The translations under genes and the position numbers were made by a program. A DNA stretch of 64,000 nucleotides from Malurus cyaneus samueli (lineage: Eukaryota; Chordata; Aves; Passeriformes; Maluridae): the NCBI GenBank assembly GCA_009741485.1, contig CM019238.1:15094438-15158437 (forward strand), in the 5' to 3' direction. This document shows, piece after piece, positions 38,001 to 52,321 of the stretch. The notes under the pieces were generated by a model. It was not told the DNA's origin. It ran no database searches and worked only from the letters and a program-made list of their open reading frames with translations. The number at the start of each line of letters is the position of its first letter. The stretch's first letter is position 1.

Positions 38001-41000
38001 CAGTCCCATGAGTATTAACTACTCACCTCACTAATTTCGATAGGGATAGAAGCAGCATAGCTGCCAGATCCCAAGTCCTGCCTACAATTAATTAAACCTA
38101 TGGAAAAGATGTTAAATTCTGCACTACTGCCTAAAAGTTCTCAGCAGCCAAATCCAGGTGTGTGTTCACTGGGCCCACGTTATTTCTGCAGCAAACAGCA
38201 CAGAAGGCTTTTAAAAACAAAGATCAAAACTCATCAAAGAGAGTACAAATCCCAAGAGTTAATTAATAGATTTTTATCTTTTTCTCACCAAAGCTTAGAC
38301 ACGGAGGTGAGAAGGAGTGAGGATGCTGCAGTATCTGTCACCTCCTTGCAGCACATCCCAGCCATGGAAAATTGTCTGCCTGCTGTGTAATGTGCCCCAC
38401 AGGAATGAGAAAGTTTGCAGTTAATAGCTGCCTACATGCTGTAAAAAAAGGAAATCCTCCCAAAATTCCCAAATAACCAAAAACCTGTCTGCCCCCTTTG
38501 CAAAGAAAAACCCCTAATATTTTTTAGAGTCTAAAGAAACTTATAATTTCAATTCTAATCACAAAATCAACCATATTTGAGGATCATGTCTACATTTGGG
38601 TGCAAAAATATTTAGGAAAGCAACAAAGACAGGAATGAAACAGAGGCCCTGAGTTTCACACCATTATGTGCCATAGGTTTTAGCACATTCCCTGCTTTTA
38701 ACCTCATTTTCTCAGGGAAGGAAGCAGCATTTTGAGCCATATCATTTAGAGAAATCTAAATTAACAGATCAGTGCATGTGTCACTGCTGTCTGACAGGTT
38801 AATGGAATTACTGCCCAAACCAAAACCAACGGACTTAAAACTGCACAGAGACGAAAAAAAAAACCCAATTTAATGTGAATGTCTGGGAAATTTTCAAATA
38901 CCATGATATTCTTCCCTCTTTACATACTGTGGATATCCCTTCACAGACACATTTAATTGACTGGAACAATTCTACTTGGCTTCAGTGACTTTTTAATTTG
39001 TCATAACCACCTTACGAGCTGCTGAGGAGACAGACTCTTCCTCATACTGCCAAAACAATCCTATGAAATACGGTTTGCTTTAATTAAAGGATAATTAATG
39101 CCTTGAATTTTAATTATTTCTGCTGTGATCTGGAGATGAAAATATTCTTCTGCCAGAATAGCCCATTTAATGGGAAATGGACACACTTTGTATTAATTCC
39201 CACTCTATATCAACTTCAGAAATGAGTTCCTTTGATTGAACAAGCAGAACAGTGGGAATAAAGGAAACCCACAAACCTACAGCTTTTCTGCCTGTCAGAA
39301 TACAGATGTGGTTGTTGAAAATGGAATTTATTCATTTATGTGGCTTGCAAAAATAAACCTGAAATCTGTTTTCTGAATGCTGAAGACTATCTGAGATTTT
39401 TCCCTTTTATCTGGAGATGTGACTTGGAAAAAAAACATTTTGTGGTTAACAGGGAAGGAATGTTGAGTGACACATTGACATCCAAATATTTTTGTTAAAT
39501 GTGCACGTTTTAAATTTGAATTCTCTTCCGGAGGGACTTGAGATGAAAAAAAAAATCCCTGCTGAAATAAACACGGGGCACTTTCTCTTCAGAGCAGTAA
39601 TTCCATGATAGGTAACTTGGAAAATACAAGGATGGAAATACAAAAAATGGAAACATTCATTAGGCAAATTTTTAAGTGTACTGATAATTTGTTTTTTGTC
39701 AAATGTGATGTGGTACTGCTGCCCAAAATGTGAAGGTGACAGGATCCTGGAGCCAGGGAAAAACCAACCAGTTCATGCAGTGCTTACAACTTCACCATTA
39801 GGCATTCTTAAATTTTTCTACTGAGCTTGTTAACTATTACTCCTTTGGGAAAGAAAAACCACTTATTGCAAACACACAAACAGAATAAATTGAATGGCAA
39901 GTCACGGAAAATAAATAAATTAATTCATAAAAATAATCTAAGACCTCTCAAAGGCACCACCGATTTTCTGCTGGTGCAGAAAAACTTCCAGTTTAATTTT
40001 CAAATTCATGAATTTGAGATGTTCAGTCCTTTGTAGGACCATGAGAGAGAGTTTTAGTTGGACTAATTAATTCAGGGTTTATTATTAGTGAAATTTCATG
40101 GCTCAAAATGTATTTTGTGAATGTGAAAATACGATATTTCTGTCACTGGAAATGAATAAGGAGTATATAAAGGATTTATAACTCAGTCTCCTTTGTACTA
40201 AACCAATGATCTAAAAAAAGATATGCCATTGTTGCCACCATCTGCCTTCCTTTCTTCTCCTACCTTTGTTGCCATTTCTACCTCCCTGGGATTCCTTCAC
40301 TCACTCCCAGAGGAGCTCTTAACAATCAAACCTAAAATAAATCTGAGCAGTGACTCCAAACATTAATTCCCCCAGGTTCAGAATGGAATACCAATATATG
40401 CCAAAAAATCTTACACATTCAGAAAAACAGAGCCCCAAACATATGCAGTAACATATGCCTGGAAATGAACAGTATAGTTATTTTAAATATTGAAATGTTT
40501 GTAATTTTTGAAGGCAGGAAAACAGCTGAACCAGTAGCAGCATCATTAAAAATCTGGCAGTCTCAGTTTTTAAATGTTAAATATTAAAATGTCATACAAA
40601 TGCATCAAATATAGACTCAACACAACCCAGCAGTAACTGACATTTACCCCAGATTACCTCCTGTCTTTAACGGGAACTTTCCTGATAAGTATTGAATAAA
40701 TGTATGAATGGCAAAAATAATTGCAATATCCTTGGGCATTTGCTTTAATTTGTTAATTTATTCAAATAATGAAATGCAAGTGTTACACCAAGACACAATC
40801 CACCTGCCTGAGTGTGCAAGGGGAATTTCTCCTCAGCCTTTCTCTCCTCCAAAAGCTGCTGAAATTGCACCTGAAAAGCCTCCCTTGTTCCACCTGGCCC
40901 AGCCCTCAGCAGGCAAACAGCAAAATCCCAATGTGCTGCTCCAAAAATGAAGGATGGAATGTGCCAAACTGTCCCTGACCATGGGGTTTGGTTCCCTGTT

Positions 41001-41097
41001 TGTGATTACACGGGAAGGGGGACATGGTTCCCCTGGTTCTGCTCAGCCCCAATGCAGAGGGAAAGCTCTTTTCTCCCTGGCACTCCCTGAAATGTCG
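29013..41097. other. Intergenic, no gene seen
   Basis: Twelve kilobases of AT-rich sequence. The only feature noted is the possible CR1 tail near 36760-36797. Frames reach at most 116 codons and carry no domain. Confidence 0.6.
36760..36797 (+). mobile_element. Possible CR1 3'-tail remnant
   Basis: CTTTTCCAACCTTGATGATT followed by TTTATGATTCC resembles a decayed CR1 terminus, where CCTTCCAACC precedes ATTCTATG repeats. The match is only about 30 bp, and the upstream sequence adds little support, so this could be chance. Confidence 0.4.
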
Positions 41098-41144
41098 TCC
41101 CTTTCCTTTCCTTTCCTTTCCTTTCCTTTCCTTTCCTTTCCTTT

Positions 41145-41175
<31 letters not shown>

Positions 41176-41369
41176 CTTTTTTCTTTCTTTTTTTTCTTTT
41201 TTTTTCCTTTCCTTTCCTTTCCTTTCCCTTTCCTTTCTTTCTTCCTTTCTCCTTTCTCTTTCCTTCCTTCTTTCCTTTCCCTTTCCTTTTCTTTCCTTCC
41301 CTTCCCTTCCCTTCCCTCCTTCCCTTCCCTCTTCCTTCCTTCTCCTTCTCCTCTTCCTTCCCTCCTCCT
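41098..41369. repeat. 272-nt uninterrupted pyrimidine tract with (CTTTC)n and T29
   Basis: No purine occurs between 41098 and 41369. The tract starts with about ten CTTTC units (41101-41150), passes through a T29 run (41147-41175) and continues as mixed CTTT, CCTTT and CTTCC units. The long open frames here on both strands (up to 190 codons) are consequences of the repeat and not genes. Such mirror-symmetric homopyrimidine DNA can form triplex (H-DNA) structure and is unstable in length. Confidence 0.97.
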
Positions 41370-42912
41370 ACAGCAGAATAAATTCAGAATGAACTTCAGG
41401 TGGAATTCACATTTTATTTGTCTAAAAATGTTTAAAACCATGAAATCCAACAAAATTTCCTCACTCATGTACTGCTCTCATACCTTCACACCGAAGAAGT
41501 CAACATTTTGTTTGAATTTCTGTTAAAATTGTGCCAGGAATTCCTGTTTGGTGCCCCCTCTGCCCCAGTCCCAGCTGCAGAACCCAAGCCCTCTCTCAGC
41601 CTTAAGCTGTAAGCTCAGAGCAGGCTTGAAAGATAAACTCCCAGCACTACCCCTCCACCTACAGATCACCCACAGTTACTTAAAATAGGGGAATGTATAG
41701 ATATAAACATATCTGAAATGATGTATGTTATGTATAATGTATTAATACACACATTATATAATATACATTGTACATCTGTACATATTTCGGCCTTTTAGAT
41801 GTCAAATAGAAAATTTCATGCCATGAGGGGTGTGGTGTTTTGTTAAATAGCACCACTATTAATTAGAACAAAGAATTTGTGTAAATATGAAGCTAACCTT
41901 TTTCATTTCACATCACCAAATGGAAAAAAAAAATCAAGTAGAAAAATAAAATTTTTTTGCTTGTTGCCAGGAAGAAAATGTTATTGGAAGCTTCGATGCT
42001 TGTGGCAAATGGTATCAGTCACCATTAATTTGACTGAAACTGTCAGTTTTGCATTATTTGACAGGCATTTCTAGCTGGGGCTTATTTTCTGAGAACATTT
42101 TGACAAGTGCATCACTATACAGGTATTTCTAAACACAAAGAAATGGTTCAGGAGGTTCAGGAGGCAGAGCAGAGAGGTGTTCGGGTTAACTTCTCCCAAG
42201 TCTGGAGAGCAGAATGCCAAAATTGAGATCAATATTTCCCAATAACAAACATACAGAAATCACTCCTCACATTCTGCAATGGGAGAATATCAGCACAAGT
42301 AATGGAATTAATTCTACTTTTTTAGGTTTTTTTTTTTTTTTTTTTCTCTAGAAGTGGCAGTACTGTGCTTGTTTGTGAAAAAAAATGTAAGAATGAACAG
42401 ATGATTCTGAGGATTGTAGATATTAAAAATTGGCTGGACTGAGGATGCTTCACTGCAACCAGCTGGTGGATCTGACAAACAGAACTCGGCAGAAGCAGGA
42501 AGGGGATGAAATGTGGGACTCACAGAGCATCCTCCAGGCTGCCTTGATGCCCTTCCCAGACCCACCCAGAGGAACATGGCAGCACCCAAAACCCAAAGGC
42601 TATTCCAGAGCAAATTGCAACACCCACCCTCCCCACTGAAAACCAGAACACATCCATGGTTTCACTGGAGGATGGAAATAAATTCACTGTGCACACAGAG
42701 TGTTTATCCACCTTCCCAAGGCAGAACTCTTCCCCCACTCTGTTCCCAGGTAGCTGCTGGTGTTCTCAAGGGCCAGGTTATTTTTGGCAGGGGACTGGAC
42801 TATTTTTGCTGGACTGTTCAGGACAGAACATGGAATTGCCTCTGAGGTTGCCTTCAGCATTCAGCTGGGGGTGAACTGGCAGGAGGTTCACTTACACATC
42901 CTTAGATAATGG

Positions 42913-42926
42913 GTTGCCGTGGCAAC
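42913..42926. promoter_or_regulatory. RFX X-box-like palindrome
   Basis: GTTGCCGTGGCAAC keeps both perfect half-sites GTTGCC and GGCAAC of the symmetric RFX site, with a single change in the central dinucleotide. It is followed by a GC-rich CCCGCC. It lies about 13.3 kb upstream of the KLHL4 exon. Confidence 0.5.
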
Positions 42927-45900
42927 ATTCCCGCCTGCTGCCAAATTCTGGAGCTCAAGTTTAAAAGCTGATGTCAAACCAAAGTCCTTTTCCAAAAAAT
43001 CGTAGAGCTCTTATTAAAAAAACAAAAAAAAAAAATAAAAAAAAAAGAGCAAACACATCACCATATTCCTCTCAAAAAAAATTTAAAAAAGAAATCACTC
43101 CGACATAAAAGGAGTCAGTCCTTGCTCGGGCATTTACTTCCAGAGCTGTTCTTCCTCCAGCTCTCCTGACCTCAGTGTTGGCTTCTCTTATACTAAAATG
43201 CTCCATTTCCACTATGAATTTGCCTGGCTTAAAATCAAGCATGCAATATTTATATACTTCTACTCAAGCATGCAGAAGATAAGAATGCCATTTCTGAGGC
43301 AAGCAGTGGAGTTTAAAAGGCAGTTCTGGTACTGTGGGTTTTCAAATGCACCTTTGGGCAGTGCCCTGTGGCCCTGTGCACCTCAGCAGAACTCAAAGCA
43401 GAAGTTTCCCAATAATTATTTTTTCCTCTGAAAGTTCTGAAAGAGCAGGAGAAAGAGTTGCCCTAATTTTATGAAATTTAGGGCAGTGTAAAAAAACCCT
43501 AAACCTATCAAACAGGTTTTATTAATACAGAAGGTAATGCAGAAAGGAGCTAAATTTATAATGGAGCTTGAATGTCGCTCACAAACTGCAGCGATGGCAC
43601 AATTTTATCATTATATTCTGATTCTTAGAGCTTTTAAATTTGGGTTTCCAATTTCCAGCTCTCAATATATTTAAACTACATCATAATGAAAAAAAAACCT
43701 GAACAACCTGCAACAACTCCCAACATCCTATTACACTGAGAGAATGCCAGGAAATATACTATATAGGGTTTTTTTTTTTCTCACAAGAAATGTCGATCTC
43801 TTTCCACTCATTCTTCAAAAAGGATCCACACTTAGAACTAAAATTTCAGGCTAAAAATGAGAGCTGCAGCTTCACAGTCACTGACACTTCAGATAAGAAA
43901 TATCCTCAGCATCTTCAAACCCCTCTTGGTGATGGACATCCCTAAGGATCTCTCATGGTGTTTATTGTCAATAATCCCTCTGTCAGCTGGCAGGGAAAGC
44001 ACCAGCAGAGCAGAACTGCTCTGCACAGACTCTGCCTTGCACATCCTTTTCCATGCACATTCCTTTTCCTTTTCCATCCTTCCATCCTTTTCCATGCCTG
44101 GAATGGAATTCCTGTGTCTCATCTTTGCAGTGCTCAGCACTCAGTGAATCCTCCAGCACACAGCAGCATCATGGTTTGTTGTTATAAATTCAATTTATTC
44201 ACTACGTGCAGGGTGAAATCCTCAGAAGTACGAGGAGGTTGTCTTTAGTGATTTTCTGCCTGGGTATATAAAGCTTTCCCCAAAAGTTTTAGATCACAGA
44301 GATCTGTTTGCTGCAAAAGCAACGTAATGGGATAAAAAAATCATCAAGCACATCAGGTCTGGCTGATTCGTGCTTAAGTTACAATTCACATTGCCAGAAA
44401 AAAGTATTTTAAACGAGTATCTTGGCAAAATACCTCATTCTAGGTGGTTCATTATACAAATAACATCAACTAAGAGCAGAATAATTGCTTTGTTTCCTGT
44501 CTTCCTGCGCTGAGTGCGTGCATTATTATTGTCTGTGCTTTCCTAAAGCAAACAATCTCCTTCACAGGCCATTAAAAACCCTTTTAAACTCCCTGAATCA
44601 TAAACCTCCCCGGTTCTCAGTGCTGCTGGGCCTTACACGGGGGTCTTGTTTGGGCTTCCTATAATTATTTGTGTGCACATCTGCAGAAGTGCTCATTGTG
44701 AGCAGATTCAAGCAATGCACGGGAACTTCGGGGGAAAGTTCAAGGATAAGTGATAATGTTCCACACTCAGAACAACAGAGGGCTTTTAATGACACATTGT
44801 TTGCAGAAATTTAAAGAGATCATCCCATCTTTAAATACTCTGTAAAATAATCTTTGTAAAAACTCCAGGCTCTGGTAAATCCCGGTGGCAGAGTGTTGCT
44901 TAAAGGTTTGAGTGGTTCCTGGAAGATTTGGAGCAGTGAGGTTGAGTTTGTAGGAATTTTGTGGATTTGGAGCAGGGAGGAAATGTTTTTTGGGACATTT
45001 GACTCTGCCAGCCATTGTTTCCATCCCTCCAGGACCTTGGGGGAGTTTGTGCCTGGTTGTGCCCTGGGATGCTCAGAGCCTGTGAAGTTTTAAGAGCAGA
45101 CTGACAGGGCAAAATTACAGTTATTATCTACCTGAACCAGTTCAGCAGCTGAGGAAAATACACAAAAATCTTTGAGTTTCTGCTCTCTCCCCCCTCAGAC
45201 TGACTGTAAATCAGGGTGTTTACAGAATTGTGTTTTCCTTTGGCATCAGCCATTTCTGAAAGCACACCCACAGCCTGACAAGCTGCACAACATTCTGCCA
45301 TTTCACTAAAAAAAAAATTCTGAACATATGTTTTTTATGAGGGGAGATATTTCTGCAGGTGAATTAATTGGCAACAAGATGCTCTGAAATACAGAAGTCT
45401 GTTAAGCAAAGTCAAATAAAAGCAATGCACAATTCCTCAAGTACCTTATTTTAAGAATAAAATTTAAGTAGCTTAACAGCCCTAAACTGTTCTGGTCCAT
45501 GTCATTATTTTCCATATAAATCAAATATCCTTCCCTAAAACCTCCCCACCGGAGTCCCCCTCCCCAAGACCAAAGTGCACTGATGAGACAGAAATATTGC
45601 ATTACTTTCTTTTTAGATATAATTCTGTTCAGGGGCGTTTCCTGACTGAATTTTGGTTACCCAGGGAGGCAGAATGGAGAATTGACTGTGGCCTGTGGGT
45701 CTGGCTTGGGAGCATGGACACTCCTTGGAATGGTCAATATATTTTCTGTGCCTGTGTATTTCTTTCTGGGTGACTCACAGAAGGATGTGCACAACGATCA
45801 GGCCAAATTAATGATTGAGGTAATCAGCTCTCTGCTTTAAAGGGAGAAGGGTCACAGAGAGCATGAAGTTAGTTTATAGATGGCAAAGCAAAGACAGGGG

Positions 45901-47248
45901 AATATTGCTTTTCTAAGAAGTCATTTAAAGATTTCTGAAGAGGGTCTTAGAGCTTTGGATCAAAGATAATGAAAAGATACCCAGTACATATTCTCATTAT
46001 AACTTCTAGACCAACGCTGTGACAATTTCATCAGAAAAAAAATCCCAATTTTTCCACAGATTGCTTTTGCTTATTAGGAATTGAATTATTTCTTATCTGT
46101 AGCTGCACACGGTCACAGACCTGACTTTGTACTGGTACAAGGAGACAAGTGAGACATTGAAACCTACCCCAAACACTTTAAAATATCAGGAAATATCTCA
46201 TTACCTTGACTTTTATGGCTGATCAAACAGAGCAAACTGTAGTCTATAGTTGGTGAATACAATCTTATTTCTCTCCACCCCCCAAAAAAAGAAACTACCC
46301 ATGTTTTCACAACTGTAAGTAATGAAAACTGTGCCCAAAAGTAGCCAAGGAAGCACTCAGAGCTCTGTAGCACAAATAATCACTTGAAACTGGGCATTTG
46401 TGACACTTTAATTTACTATACAACATCTGCAAGCTGACAGCCTGTGCCATGTAATTAAGAAATAGATGCTTGGCAAGATTTATGTGCTGGGGAGAACCCA
46501 CTGAAACCTAATAGGTTTTTGACAGGACTGAAGAATTGAACAAACTTAATGACTCTGCTGGTGGATTGTATAATTTCCTGACTAAGGCTTTTCATTTAAA
46601 AAAAAAGTTTTAAAATTATGTTTATTTGCTTTAAAACCAAGCAATTCAAGGAGCCCCAAAATCAAAATGCTGCTATTTATAGGCTGTTGATGGAACTTTA
46701 TGGATTACAGAATAGAACACGAATTTTCACCCAACTGGGTTCATACACCATTGCTAAATTAAAGAGGTGGGAAATGTGCCTTCAGCCCAGGGGTAAATAA
46801 TGTAGGAAAAAACCAGAAAAACTGGCTTTGAGGAAAATCAGGGAGAGAGAGAAAGTAAAGAATGAAATATTAATAATAATATTAAAGCCTTGAGCTAAAA
46901 CAAAATGAAGTAAGGAAAGGCTTTAGTCATGCTATGGAATTCAATGCTGAATTTTTATAGGAATGACAGCACAACAGAGCACTACAGAGAAAAAAAAATA
47001 GTTTGGAGTTAAAGAAAGTGGGTCTGTTCATAGAAAAGCTGTCTCCTTTGCAGGGAAATGGATGATCTATTTCAAGCACTTTAAATCTTACTAAAGAGAG
47101 CATCAGGTAAGGACAATTTTGCACTGACCTGGACTAGATGCCAGAGATCTTCCCATTTCAGATGATCTCATTAAAATTTGAGATGGGCAGCTCTGATCCA
47201 TTTAACATCACTTTACATTGCTGACAGTACTTTAAAAAAGCTCCAATG

Positions 47249-47272
47249 AAAAAAAAAAAAAAAAAAAAAAAA
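47249..47272. repeat. A24 homopolymer
   Basis: A run of 24 A with no recognised retroposon body beside it. Confidence 0.9.
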
Positions 47273-48966
47273 GGAAACAACCCTCCATCTTCTTTTTTTT
47301 CGTTTCTCTTTTTCAAAGCGTGTCTCTAATCCTTGGGCTGAAAGGGTTCCAAACCTGTGCCTGGCAGGGCTCAGGCAGCATTTCAGGCATTTCATTCCCA
47401 CTAGGCAGAGCCTGTTTGCCTGGTGACACTTTCAGGTGCCACACAAACCCCGTCCAGTGCTTTGAAAAGTCTTTATTGTGTCTTTCAAAGCCACATCCCT
47501 CCTCTGAGAGGCTCAGCTGGGATGTGCCCTGCACTGCAAAGCTCTCCCTGGCTGCTGTGGCCCAAGGCACAAAACCTGAGCTGGGCTCAGCACCAGCAGC
47601 AGTTGAGGAACACTCATTAAAATTTGTAAAAACAAGTGCAGATCTATTCTTTATTCCCATTCCCCCTTTGCTGTTACACAGCCCTGACACAGATCAGCAT
47701 CACACGTGAATAAAGACCCCAAACAGCCCCAAGGAGGGTGACACAAAGCAAAGCTTCTCTTGAAATCCCATCAGCACTGAGGAAAACTGTTCATTCCTAC
47801 ATGCTGAGAATTCAAATAGTGCATTTGTTCTAAAAATACCCTTCTTTGTCCTCCTGAAGCCCAGCCGGTCAAGGGGGCTGCTCTGTGGCTTCCTGGACAC
47901 CTCTGGCATTAAAGGCTCCCCCAGTCCCTCTAACACGTGGAGTTAAAGATGCAGCTTTTTGTGATTTAGCCCTCAGTCCTGCAAAGCTGATTTGTGCAGA
48001 TTAAAGAGTCACCTACGTGCTGTCAGCGCTGCAGAAAGTTTTGTGCAGAGTTCATCAAAATATTGACCAAAATAAGGTACTTCATGTAAAGAATTCTCCA
48101 CTTCTGAGCCAGGCGGAAAGGCAACTGGAATTTTGCACGTTGTGGCAGAAAGAAAATAGTTCCTGTGCTGAAAAAAGAGCCAGACAGAATAATCTGTTTA
48201 TTAAAGCTTCTTGGACTCTAACAAGTTGGTGAAAAGAAGGTTATTAAGCTCACACATAAATGATGTGAATCACAGTGCAGATTTCCAGGATTTCAGTATT
48301 GTTTCCTTCTGAAGATAAAATGTGTGTTATTTGCCAGGGGACTCTGTGTCCTGCTAATCCAGCAGTGCCTTTGCTGTGGCGTGTGCTTGCTGGGGTGTAA
48401 GTGAGAGCTCTGCAAGGCAGAATGATTAGACTGTCACACAGAAGAACAATGAGAGTGTTCCAGCATGCAGAAAGCAATTCCAGAGGGAAAAAAACACCTC
48501 AATGGAGCAGCGAGGAGCAGTTGTTAAGTAAGGAGAGGCAAAGAGCTTTTCTTTTTCCCCTGCTCTCTCCCATAACATTTTCATTAACATGAGACATAAA
48601 ATTATGAAATAAAGCACTAAAATAATGCAGTGCAAGCAGCGATTAAAAAGCAATCCCATGTCCAAGCCTTTTCTGTGTTTCCATGGTTAGCTGAATTTTA
48701 GGTGTATTTTAGAGCAGTGGAATTTGGGACTTATATTTTTCCTGTAATTACTAATTCCACATTAACACCACCACATTTACAGACTCGGTTCTTTAAAGCC
48801 AATTGTATTTTACATGAAAATGCTGATAACATCCAATATTCCTAAATGTTCAAGGAAGTGTAAAGCCATCAGGCACTCCCTAACAAGAGTAGTAGCAGTA
48901 ACTTGATTTAGGAAATGAATGCCACAAACTGTCACTCCAACTGTGCCAAACACCTTAACAGTGTTC

Positions 48967-48991
48967 TAAAGTAAAGTTAAACTTTACTTTA
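48967..48991. repeat. Perfect 12-bp inverted repeat with a 1-nt spacer
   Basis: TAAAGTAAAGTT (48967-48978) is followed by one A and then by its exact reverse complement AACTTTACTTTA (48980-48991). It could be a cruciform or a dimeric factor site. No function is assigned. Confidence 0.85.
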
Positions 48992-51900
48992 AACTGATGT
49001 GCAAATTGAGACCTCAGAATGATTTGATGCAAGCAGCCTTTTAAATTGGCACAATCAGCCAGGAGCATCTCTCTTGTTTGTGACATATGCTGAACTATAT
49101 TAGTCAGATATTACCAATTTATTTCAGCAGAAGCTTCATTTCAGGAGGATTGCTAGCCTTAATTTCTCCTGAAACAGCTTCCTGGTCGTGCATTTGCAAC
49201 ATGATTGGATTTATTACAGCAGAGCTGTCTCTGCTATAGAATTTTTATATTAATGTATGCAGCTGTGAGTATTTTCCTTAATCAGAGAGAAAAGGGCCCC
49301 TTTCCTTTGCCAAATCTCATCAGAGCACGAGTGCCCAGCAGTGATGGGGATTTCTGTCCTGCATTGATTTCTGCAGCTCACCAAAGCACCTTTTAGGAAA
49401 TGGTGCCACTCCACATTATCACACCACAAATCCCCTCTGGCCAGCTCAGGACTGGACAGTTCCCATCATCAGATGGACAACCTGCACCTCACTCAAACAC
49501 CCCAACCCCAGCTGGGAGCTTGAAATGGGTTTAAAGGCTTTGTCTGCAGCTTTTAAGGCAGAAACTCTGATTTTCACACCTACAGGAATTCCTCTCACAT
49601 CATTGGGGTGGCACAAATGACAGCAGAATTCAGTTTTAAGGTTAGGAGATAGGAAATGTATCAAACAAAACTGCTGGGGAGGTTCTGTAAGGAATTAAAC
49701 CAGCACAATCTACACTAAAAAGAGGTGATATTCTCAATCACATCCTGTTCTAGGCCATCACTGGATTTTTCAGCCATTTTATGCTAAATAGTCAGAGTTA
49801 AAGTGTTGGGTTTGATTCTCTGCTTCTCTTTAGCAGGCTGGGTATCTCTGGTCCTTTGAGAATCTGTCCATAATAGGCTTTTCCTCAGGATATTGTGTCT
49901 TAGATTCAGTAATCTGTATTTTCTGGAGGTTTCATGTCATCCCTGTCTCCCTGAAATTTACTATCACTTGCAAAGATAATCACAATGTTGTTCAGCACCT
50001 TTTTATTATTAAGGAACAGATATGAAGATTAAACACATTTCCCCGTTAGTTCCCCAGTTTTCATCTCATGGTGCAGTACTTACATGTACGTCTATTTTTT
50101 TCCCTCAGAAAATATGAAAAGACTTACTAAAAATTCCTTACACACCAAAATAAAAATGCTGAGCTCTCTCTACTCTAAAAATTGCAAACATGAAAGAACC
50201 AAAGGGGTTTTTTTTTGCATGAGAAGGATAAGACTCGAGTGTTTAAAATGTGGTTTTATGTTTTTATATTCCAGGCTGGTATCAGGGAGGGAATGTGCAG
50301 CCTGAAGGTGTTCTGGCTGCTGACAATAACATTGTGATGGGGATCTGTATGGCTTTGTGTCAAAGTGAAAATTGAGTTATTGTGTGCTCCTACAGGTGCC
50401 ATGGCCAAAGGGACACTGTCAGAGTGCTGGGGACAGGCTGCTGATGAGGATATTGGTTCTCAGCACTTTTCCAGATCAGCTTTGACTGTGATGCTTTTGA
50501 GCAGATTTTTAAAAAGTGTTTTGTCCCCTGCATTCTTATGGAGTCACAAAGGAGTGATAAACCTCTGGGAAAATTGGTGGGGAAAGTGATGACAGCCGGG
50601 AGGGAAACCGAGGGCAGGGAAAAGGCTGATGGATTATTTTGCTACCCAACCCCAACAGGAAGAGCCTGAACTTGTGAAAAATGTCTCTGTACCCTTGTTA
50701 ACATGAAGGTGGAGCAGGTGCTGTTCCAAACTCCTCCTTGCACAGGTGCAGACACAGCAAACCATTGCTCTGCAAAAATCAGCACACAAATGTGAGCACT
50801 GCAGGTCAGAGAGGGTGTCAGGGAGAAAGACATGAAATAATTGTCCCAAATTCCCCAAAACCTGCCCCAGGCTGCTGGTTTTCCCAGGGATAATTAGTTC
50901 CTGGTGTCAGGGGTTCAGGGGAGATGCAGGACCACATTTATTGTCTGAGAGCACCTTTCATGAGCCTCAGACCACGTTTGTTGGATTAAAACCTAAATAC
51001 TTCCAAGAACCATGACATTCCACAATGCCCAGAAATCCAGCTGCCTCCAGGATCCCCATCTCTTGCAATTAAAGGTGCCATTTATTCCTTTTTGAGAGAC
51101 AATGAACAAGAGGCACATTAAAAAACTTCCCAGAAGAGCCTGACCTTGGGCATAAGTCCTTATTCTGTCAAGGCTTTCAGATGGCAGATGACACCGAGCT
51201 GCAGTGACAAGTGTCAAATCTGAATGCTGGGCTCTGTTGAGGGTATGCCAGATCCTTTCTGTACTCCTTCACATCCAACAGTAATAATTGGGGGTTAAAT
51301 AGGGGGTATTATCACTGAGTGTGCAGGAAATTCAAGTATTTTCTCCCAGAACCATGATCCTCAGTGGCCTCTCCCTTGTCCATGGGAATCCCAAGTGGAC
51401 ATTTGCTATTTCTTATTTCACTCCAACATTATGGTTTCATTTTGAGGGTTGCTCCTATTTATCAAGATCTCAATCAGACTTACTTATACCAAGCTCATGT
51501 CTCACATTCTTTTTCCTTGGATCTCCTCGTGATCTTTTTTTTGCCAATTTTGGCACAGAGCTTTGGAGGTGGGTTGCAATCTGTAGGATAGCTCCCAGTT
51601 ATTTGAGGAAGCAATTGCGTTTAAATGTGTCAACACCTTCCCTTAAGTGGATCATCTCTCCCGACTCCTCCAGGAGGAAGTCACTGATTGTCCTAAACTG
51701 ATTTCTGTCTGTGGAATTCAAAGTTTTCTTTGAAAAGAAAGTGGAGCTTTCCTGCGGGTTTTAAATAGAGCTGTTTGTTTTGGGATTTGTCCTGTTCCTT
51801 TCCACTTAACTTTGACTCCTTTAACGCTGCTGCTGCTGGGCTCTGCAGATGTTTCCTGGATATCTCTTTCACAAAGGATGGGCTAATGGGAGGTTTTTTA

Positions 51901-52312
51901 AGCATTATTTTCAAAACAAGGTCATAAAAAGTATTGAACTGCTTTTCTCAGTGCAGTGGGAGTGCAGGAGCTGAGCACACAAATTTTGTTGACCCCATGG
52001 AAGAGTGTTTGGGTAGAGAGTGAGCAGTTTTTTACACAATTAAAAAGATTTGGTTATCAAAAATCTGTCCACATGCAAATCCTATTTTCCCCCAATGCAA
52101 ACACTGTAAACAATATTGTTACCAGTAATTAACTTGACTTTCAAAAAAATGTAATATCATGGCATTTTCAAGATGTTTCAAGACACCAAATGTCTTGAAA
52201 AATGTGAGAAAAAATCCTTCGCTTTCTGTGCTCATCTTGCTTTTTGGTTGTCTCATTCAGCACATGCAGGTTTTTCCTAACTGAGTAATTTACCTGGTAT
52301 TGAAGAACTGCT

Positions 52313-52321
52313 NNNNNNNNN
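52313..52321. other. Assembly gap, 9 N
   Basis: Nine undetermined bases lie about 290 bp left of the CR1 fragment at 52610. The true missing length is unknown. Confidence 0.99.

Noticed and set aside
40954..41526. Frames of 190, 141 and 122 codons on both strands
   Set aside because: They translate the pyrimidine tract and are low-complexity artefacts.
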